A stretch of DNA of 64,000 nt from RBG-13-51-18 sp963739395. Lineage in GTDB: Bacteria; Chloroflexota; Dehalococcoidia; Dehalococcoidales; RBG-16-60-22. Every line of letters starts with the position of its first letter. Position 1 is the first letter of the stretch. Under the pieces are notes generated by a model. It did no database searches. It was not told the DNA's origin and saw nothing but the letters and a program-made list of their open reading frames with translations. The stretch covers positions 496,001 through 560,000 of the forward strand of contig CAVUAE010000001.1 in the NCBI GenBank assembly GCA_963739395.1, in the 5' to 3' direction. Positions 59,463 through 64,000 of the stretch are shown here, one piece after another. Made by a program: the position numbers and the translations under genes.

Positions 59463-59615
59463 ATTATTTAGTCTCGACTTATGTCACATTATACTCTATT
59501 TTTATTCGTCCCGCCAGTTTATATAACGTCTAATTACCCGACGCGTTCTTGCTAAAAAACGCCGCAGGTATTAGGATAAATAAAGATGTAATTATCAGGA
59601 GAAGTAACGTATTTG

Positions 59616-60047
59616 ATGAAATTTCTACAGGCGATACGGAAACGAATATCGATATTAACCCTCGTGCTGCTGGCAGTATTTATCGCGCTAATAATCGTCG
59701 CTTTAGTCATCGGCATCGATAGCGACCGCGGGGTACTGGTAGCCTGGCTGGGAGTTATCATCTTATTAGCCGGACTAACACGCCGGTGGCGCAAGGAATG
59801 GCAATACCTCCTACTTATCGCTGGAGCGATTATCGGGTCAATAATACTATCTGGACTTCATGAGTTAGTTATTGGTGGTGGCAGCATACCGCAAAACTGG
59901 TGGGCGAACTTTTTCCATGCGCTAGTTACCGATATTATCCTGCTTTTCGTTCCAGTGGCAATTATATACGGTATAATTGGCGCTATCACGCTATTTATTG
60001 TGCGTCTGGTAACGCTACGGAAGAAGAAAGTATCGGAAAAAGCTTGA
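59616..60047 (+). CDS. Small integral membrane protein, function unknown
   Basis: From ATG 59616 the protein is 143 aa. It has four predicted helices (residues about 13-33, 38-56, 64-84 and 101-130), a positive-charged N-terminus (KFLQAIRKRISI) and a basic tail (RLVTLRKKKVSEKA). AGGAGAAG lies upstream. It is not a recognised family. It precedes plsY on the same strand by 86 bases, a gap holding a short direct repeat (CTTATACCAAGA twice). Confidence 0.7.
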   Translation: MKFLQAIRKRISILTLVLLAVFIALIIVALVIGIDSDRGVLVAWLGVIILLAGLTRRWRKEWQYLLLIAGAIIGSIILSGLHELVIGGGSIPQNWWANFFHALVTDIILLFVPVAIIYGIIGAITLFIVRLVTLRKKKVSEKA

Positions 60048-60133
60048 CTGTTGGGGTAGTTTTGGGTTATCTTATACCAAGACGGCTTATACCAAGATAA
60101 TCTAGGTATAAATACCGCAGGGACGATAAAAGC

Positions 60134-60745
60134 ATGGAAGTAATCTACACCGCAGCATTAGCCATCGCCGCCTTTTTCCTGGGAGCCGTTCCTTTTTCGG
60201 TGATTATCGGACGTAAATTACTGAAAAAGGACATTACTAATTACGGGGATGGCAATCCCGGATCAATTAATGTTTTCCGAGCGGGCGGCAAGACGGCAGG
60301 TTTCCTGGCGATAATCCTGGATGTAGCTAAAGGCGTGCCTTTTGTCTTATTATCTCACCTGCTCAACCTCCCGCTTCTTGCTCCTGTCATCGTCGGGACA
60401 TGCGCCGTGCTGGGACATGCTTTCTCGCCATTCTTGCACTGGCGCGGTGGCAAAGCAATAGCCATAACCTTCGGGGTTATGCTGGGACTATTACCCCAAT
60501 ATGATATCTTACTGACGTTTATCATTTTTATGGTAACCTGTGCCCTGCTCATTAAAAACGATGCCTGGGGCGTAGTTATCAGCGCGGCAGGCACGCTGGC
60601 ATACCTCACCACTTATAACGGCTATTCCTGGCAGTCACTATTGATGGTGTGTCTGCTGGCGATACTCATTATCAAACATTACGAGGATTTACGCAGGCTA
60701 CCTAGTCTACGCGGCAGACTGCTCCACTGGCTGCAAGTAAGATAA
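60134..60745 (+). CDS. plsY: Acyl-phosphate glycerol-3-phosphate acyltransferase
   Basis: The 203-aa membrane protein has the PlsY hallmarks: AAFFLGAVPFSVIIGR, the GDGNPGSINVFRAGGKTAGFLAIILDVAKGVPF loop (GNPGSxN and KG) and HAFSPFLHWRGGKAIAITFGVMLG. It acylates glycerol-3-phosphate using the acyl-phosphate made by PlsX (35355-36392) in phospholipid synthesis. It precedes a GT2 glycosyltransferase, which may belong to the same envelope pathway. Confidence 0.93.
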   Translation: MEVIYTAALAIAAFFLGAVPFSVIIGRKLLKKDITNYGDGNPGSINVFRAGGKTAGFLAIILDVAKGVPFVLLSHLLNLPLLAPVIVGTCAVLGHAFSPFLHWRGGKAIAITFGVMLGLLPQYDILLTFIIFMVTCALLIKNDAWGVVISAAGTLAYLTTYNGYSWQSLLMVCLLAILIIKHYEDLRRLPSLRGRLLHWLQVR

Positions 60746-60778
60746 TCGGCAAGGCATATTCATCGAGAAGGATAGAGA

Positions 60779-61927
60779 ATGATATACCAGACAATCATCG
60801 CGGCAGTATTGTTAATCTTCTTTATTAACCTTATTCTTAATTTAAGGAATATGCGGACGCCTGATAAAAACAGCAAAATACCGCATCCAGCACCGCTTAT
60901 TTCCGTACTCATCCCCGCCAGGGACGAAGAGGAGAACATCCGTACCTGTCTGGAGTCGCTACAAAAGCAGGACTACCCCAACTATGAAATACTGGTGCTG
61001 GATGACAACTCGACAGACAATACCACTGCTATCGTTCAAGAAATAGCATTTAAGGACAATCGTATCCAACTATATTTCGGCGAACCCTTACCAGATGAGT
61101 GGGCAGGTAAACCTTTTGCCTGCTATCAGCTTGCCCAGAAAGCCAAGGGCTCGTGGTTATTATTCGTTGACGCCGACACGATACATGAACCCCACATGCT
61201 GCGCAGTACCCTCGCCTTAGCGAAGGAATTAAAGGTCTCATTACTTTCCGGTTTTCCACGGCAGATGGCAAGCTCTCTCCCCCAAAAAATAGTTATACCA
61301 GTATTCTATTTCCTTCTGCTAGGCTGGATACCGCTCTGGTGGCTGCATCGTTCCAAAAAGCCGAAGCCTTCAATGGCTATCGGACAATTCTTTTTCTTCG
61401 ATAGAGACGAATACTGGCATATCGGCGGACATAAGGCAGTAAAATCTAAAATCGTCGAAGACATCTGGATGGGAGTAGAAATTTCACGTCATGGGGGTCG
61501 CCACATAGCCGTCGACCTATCACCCGTAGTGTCTACTAATATGTACCATGATTTCGGGGCGGCATGGAAAGGTCTGGGTAGGTCGATATATTCGGTTGCC
61601 GCTATGGCACCGTTGGCTCTGGCTGCATTGGTGCTGCTGGCATATTACGTTTATGTCGCGCCGTTTTTCTGGCTCTGGAATGGATTTTTTGTTGGCGGAG
61701 AGTCCCTTTTATGGCGAGGTTTGGTGGTAATACAAATAATTATAATGCTAGTCATGCGCTGGCTGGTGGATAATCGCTTCCGTGAGCCGCCAATCTCGAT
61801 GTGGTTCCAACCAATCGGCATGCTGTTTTATCTAATAAACGTTTTCTATTCCGGTGGAAGGTGGCTGGTAGGCGCGGGTATTACCTGGAAGGAACGTTTC
61901 TACGGTAAAGAATCGACAATAGAGTAA
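60779..61927 (+). CDS. Membrane GT2 glycosyltransferase (CrtQ-like)
   Basis: The 382-aa protein has an N-terminal helix, the GT2 nucleotide-sugar site ISVLIPARDEEENIRTCLESLQKQDYPNYEILVLDDNSTDNT, FVDADT as the DXD motif, and a processive-type region (GQFFFFDRDEYWHIGGH). Three C-terminal helices follow. This matches glycosyltransferases linked to carotenoid or lipid glycosides, but no carotenoid genes are nearby, so lipid glycosylation is the better guess. It follows plsY by 33 bases. A bidirectional terminator follows. Confidence 0.86.
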   Translation: MIYQTIIAAVLLIFFINLILNLRNMRTPDKNSKIPHPAPLISVLIPARDEEENIRTCLESLQKQDYPNYEILVLDDNSTDNTTAIVQEIAFKDNRIQLYFGEPLPDEWAGKPFACYQLAQKAKGSWLLFVDADTIHEPHMLRSTLALAKELKVSLLSGFPRQMASSLPQKIVIPVFYFLLLGWIPLWWLHRSKKPKPSMAIGQFFFFDRDEYWHIGGHKAVKSKIVEDIWMGVEISRHGGRHIAVDLSPVVSTNMYHDFGAAWKGLGRSIYSVAAMAPLALAALVLLAYYVYVAPFFWLWNGFFVGGESLLWRGLVVIQIIIMLVMRWLVDNRFREPPISMWFQPIGMLFYLINVFYSGGRWLVGAGITWKERFYGKESTIE

Positions 61928-61933
61928 AAATTA

Positions 61934-61961
61934 AGAGGGGGTTTTCACCCCCTCTACTATT
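61934..61961. terminator. Bidirectional terminator between the GT2 and dapA genes
   Basis: AGAGGGGGT (61934-61942) and ACCCCCTCT (61947-61955) make a 9-bp stem with loop TTTC. ACTATTT follows on the plus strand and a TTAATTTTTA tract on the minus strand. Confidence 0.8.
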
Positions 61962-61987
61962 TAACTAAATTTTTTCAAATATTTTTG

Positions 61988-62887
61988 CTACACTTTTAGG
62001 TCAATAGTCTGTCTCTTTAACTCCTCAATGATTTTTTCGGCTTCTTTTTCCGTGGGAGGCACTAGCGGTAAACGCGGCTTGCCCACCTTGAAGCCGAGGT
62101 AATTAAGGGCAAGCTTAATCGGGGCGGGGCTAGGTATAGAAAACATAGCATTCACTAACGGCACCAGTTTACGATGAATAGCCGCCGCTTCCTTGATTTT
62201 ATCGGCTAGAATGAGGTCTATCATCTTCTTGTATTGTTTACCCGTTAGATGAGTAGTGACGCCGATAACCCCGTAACCCCCTAACGCCATGATGAGGAAG
62301 GTATCATTATCGTTGCCGCTCCAGATATAGAAATCGTTCCTGACCTTAGCCACGCCGCTGATAACCTGCGCGACATGCTCCATGTTGCCGTTGGCTTCCT
62401 TAACGCCGACGATGTTTTTAATCTGGCTTATCCTGATAATCGTCTCGGGTGTCATGTTGACCACCACACGGCCAGGTATGTTGTACACAATAATCGGCAG
62501 GCTGGTACTCTCCGCCACTGCTTTAAAATGCTGGTAGATGCCTTCCTGATTAGGCTTGTTGTAATAAGGGACGACGGAAAGGCAGGCATCTACGCCGATT
62601 TTTTCCGCCTTCTCAGTATTTTCCACAGCTTCTTTAGTGCTATTACTGCCTGTATATGCTACCAGAGTTGCCTTATCGCCAACCGCCCCTTTCACCTCGG
62701 TGAAGATGCGCATTTCTTCTTCCCAGGAAAGCGTCGGGGCTTCACCGGTGGTGGCGGCTAGGACTAATCCGTCGTTACCGGCAGCCAGCACCGCTTTAGC
62801 CAGCTTTTTCGTTTGTTCGTAATCAACTTCGCCATTATCTTTAAAGGGGGTGACCATAGCGGTTAAACATCGTGCCAGCTTTTTCAT
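61988..62887 (-). CDS. dapA: 4-Hydroxy-tetrahydrodipicolinate synthase
   Basis: The 299-aa TIM-barrel enzyme has TTGEAPTLSWEE, YYNKPNQEGIYQHF, VYNIPGRVVVNM with Tyr135 and GVKEANG with the Schiff-base K163. It condenses pyruvate with aspartate semialdehyde, the first committed step to diaminopimelate and lysine. GGAGG precedes the ATG. It follows dapB by 39 bases. Only these two dap genes are in the window. DAP can feed peptidoglycan or only lysine; this region does not tell which. Confidence 0.94.
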   Translation of the reverse strand: MKKLARCLTAMVTPFKDNGEVDYEQTKKLAKAVLAAGNDGLVLAATTGEAPTLSWEEEMRIFTEVKGAVGDKATLVAYTGSNSTKEAVENTEKAEKIGVDACLSVVPYYNKPNQEGIYQHFKAVAESTSLPIIVYNIPGRVVVNMTPETIIRISQIKNIVGVKEANGNMEHVAQVISGVAKVRNDFYIWSGNDNDTFLIMALGGYGVIGVTTHLTGKQYKKMIDLILADKIKEAAAIHRKLVPLVNAMFSIPSPAPIKLALNYLGFKVGKPRLPLVPPTEKEAEKIIEELKRQTIDLKV

Positions 62888-62926
62888 CGTGGTTTGCCTC
62901 CTAGAGTTCCTTATAATGTTTTTTTA

Positions 62927-63715
62927 TCACAAACCGAGCAGTTTATCAAGACCATAAATAAAACCTTTTTGTTTGACGACTGCTTTAATAGCCAAGATTA
63001 CGCCCGGCATATAACATTCCCGGTTGATGGTATCATGCCGTATGCTTAAGGTCTGACCGGCCGTGCCGAAAATAACTTCTTGATGCGCCATGAGCCCAGG
63101 CATACGGACGCTATGGATGCTGATGCATTCGACCGATTGACCACGACTGGGAGTAGTTTCACCAGCCGAGGGAGGTAAAAACGGCTTCCCTCTGGCTTCC
63201 GCCATGGCTTTAGCGGTCAATAACGATGTGCCGGAGGGAGCATCGAGCTTTTTATCGTGGTGTAGTTCGACAATTTCCGCGTGGTCGATGAACTTGCCGG
63301 CGATTTTTGCCAGGTGAATCATCAGAACAGCACCAAGAGCAAAATTCGGCGCTGCGACGATGCCAATCTCATTAGCCCCGGCGAGCTTTTGCATTTCTTT
63401 AAGCTCGTCAGCGCTGAAACCAGTCGTCCCGATAACTAGATTAACGCCAGCCTTTGCCGCCAACCTTACGGCGGGCATCGAGGCTTTGGCGATAGTGAAA
63501 TCTACCATTACATCCGGTTCACAGGAATCAAGAATGGACTTTAAATTGGTGGAGAAAGGCACCGTTAAACCGTCTGGCAAAATGAGAGTATCCCCGGTAA
63601 CTTTAATATCAACCGCGCCGACCAGTTTCATATCCTTTTCCTGGCAAACGGCTTTGACCACTTCCTGCCCCACCCTACCGGCTGCTCCATGGACTACTAC
63701 CTTGATTGGTGACAT
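62927..63715 (-). CDS. dapB: 4-Hydroxy-tetrahydrodipicolinate reductase
   Basis: From ATG 63715 (GAGGTG upstream) the protein is 262 aa; a GTG at 63730 would put the ribosome site inside the gene. Motifs are IKVVVHGAAGRVGQEVVKAV (nucleotide binding), VDFTIAKASMPA, GTTGFS, AAPNFALGAVLM and VELHHDKKLDAPSGTSL (catalytic His pair and Lys). It reduces the DapA product with NAD(P)H. The order here is pnp-dapB-dapA on the minus strand. Confidence 0.94.
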   Translation of the reverse strand: MSPIKVVVHGAAGRVGQEVVKAVCQEKDMKLVGAVDIKVTGDTLILPDGLTVPFSTNLKSILDSCEPDVMVDFTIAKASMPAVRLAAKAGVNLVIGTTGFSADELKEMQKLAGANEIGIVAAPNFALGAVLMIHLAKIAGKFIDHAEIVELHHDKKLDAPSGTSLLTAKAMAEARGKPFLPPSAGETTPSRGQSVECISIHSVRMPGLMAHQEVIFGTAGQTLSIRHDTINRECYMPGVILAIKAVVKQKGFIYGLDKLLGL

Positions 63716-63751
63716 AGCATTACACCTCACACAAAAAGAATGGTAGAAAGA

Positions 63752-64000
63752 TTAATCGCGTTTATAGGGGGGTCGTGAAGGTCCGCGATTAGGTCGGCCG
63801 TCATTGTAGCGCGGTTTGCCCCTGAAGCCTGACGAGCCGCTGGAGCCGCCCTTGCGGAAGGGGTAGTCCGCAGTGGGAGTACCACCCTCGGACGGTTGTG
63901 ATTCTTTTTCAAATAACGCGCGTCGGGATAAATTCACTCTGCCCATGTCATCGATACTGATTACTTTGACGGTGACCTCATCGCCGATTTTAACTTCGTC
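63752..64000 (-). CDS. pnp: Polyribonucleotide nucleotidyltransferase C-terminus (partial)
   Basis: The 83 residues in the window cover the end of an S1 RNA-binding domain, DEVKIGDEVTVKVISIDDMGRVNLSRRALFE. A Gly/Ser/Arg/Pro-rich tail then ends the protein. This matches the end of PNPase (VKVxxIDxxGRxxLSRK); another S1 protein such as RpsA is less likely because dapB follows pnp in related bacteria. The gene runs off the right edge. Confidence 0.8.
   Translation of the reverse strand, partial: DEVKIGDEVTVKVISIDDMGRVNLSRRALFEKESQPSEGGTPTADYPFRKGGSSGSSGFRGKPRYNDGRPNRGPSRPPYKRD

Noticed and set aside
60069..60107. Short direct repeat CTTATACCAAGA twice before plsY
   Set aside because: Two 12-base copies about 17 bases apart with a 7-bp inverted end, but no T run or spacing typical of an operator. 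Too little to call.
1..64000. tRNA, rRNA or CRISPR array
   Set aside because: I saw no GTTCGAnnC-type T-arm in a cloverleaf setting, no rRNA signature stretches and no regularly spaced repeats. Reading by eye could still miss a tRNA.

Overview
The window looks like chromosomal DNA of an anaerobic, Gram-positive-like bacterium, most plausibly a member of the Chloroflexota (class Dehalococcoidia or a relative). This assignment is an inference. It rests on the nusA-ylxR-infB-rbfA-truB block with a short IF-2 (622 aa) and no rimP, the ino1 / GT4 / CDP-alcohol phosphotransferase cluster, CaiB-type CoA transferases, a BcrAD/HgdC-type activator ATPase and many leaderless-looking promoters. Base composition is mixed (roughly mid-40s to 50% GC by eye), with distinctly AT-rich patches that look acquired. 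I saw no rRNA, tRNA or CRISPR array.

Layout. 1-3.2 kb (minus): a soluble coiled-coil sensor kinase, split by a frameshift at an A9 run, with its response regulator, a pilin-like protein and a small MerR-type DNA-binding protein. 3.4-7.2 kb (plus): a zinc-ribbon coiled-coil protein and an MMPL transporter. 7.3-12.7 kb (minus): an MFS transporter preceded by what looks like a leader-peptide attenuator, a GT39-like membrane glycosyltransferase, a radical SAM enzyme with an 83-aa partner, and a nitroreductase. 12.9-15.3 kb (plus): a four-PAS histidine kinase. 15.3-22.8 kb (minus): a HIT protein, a CoA transferase, and an operon gltX-glnS-CoA transferase-NfeD-radical SAM. A 43-aa basic ORF and palindromic repeats lie between. 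23-27.3 kb: an ABM-domain membrane protein, a ferredoxin-type aldo/keto reductase, rluD with a TraR-zinc-finger/LspA fusion, and a SemiSWEET. 27.5-29.9 kb (plus): a coiled-coil protein, yggS, and an AT-rich orphan gene bounded by a 16-bp direct repeat.

29.9-34.0 kb (minus) is a replication operon: rplI-dnaB-dnaD-like-tandem DnaC-like ATPase. 34.1-39.1 kb (minus) holds GNAT, M20 peptidase, BcrAD-type ATPase, plsX, trxA and trxB. 39.2-44.3 kb (plus) is the nusA translation operon behind a strong promoter and a terminator-like leader hairpin. 44.3-47.3 kb (plus) is the inositol-lipid cluster, followed by purA and a GNAT gene. 49.3-51.4 kb (minus) is a small accessory island: an RHH regulator with a likely operator in its promoter, and three lipoproteins bounded by repeated sequences. 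51.4-56.1 kb carries uvrD and mutL, separated by an AT-rich membrane protein and a palindromic repeat. 56.1-57.7 kb is an AT-rich type II restriction-modification pair. 57.8-64 kb carries a nuclease-like protein, pyrE, lepB, a small membrane protein, plsY, a GT2 glycosyltransferase, dapA, dapB and the end of pnp.

Together the genes cover translation (nusA/infB/rbfA/truB, GlnRS/GluRS, bL9), replication and repair (DnaB with its loader, UvrD, MutL), envelope building (PlsX/PlsY, inositol lipids, LspA/LepB, lipoproteins, GTs, DapA/DapB) and thiol redox (Trx/TrxR). The most distinctive features are the MFS attenuator, the repeat-bounded insertions, the TraR-LspA fusion, the duplicated helicase-loader ATPase, the radical SAM/small protein pair and the recurring leaderless promoter geometry.
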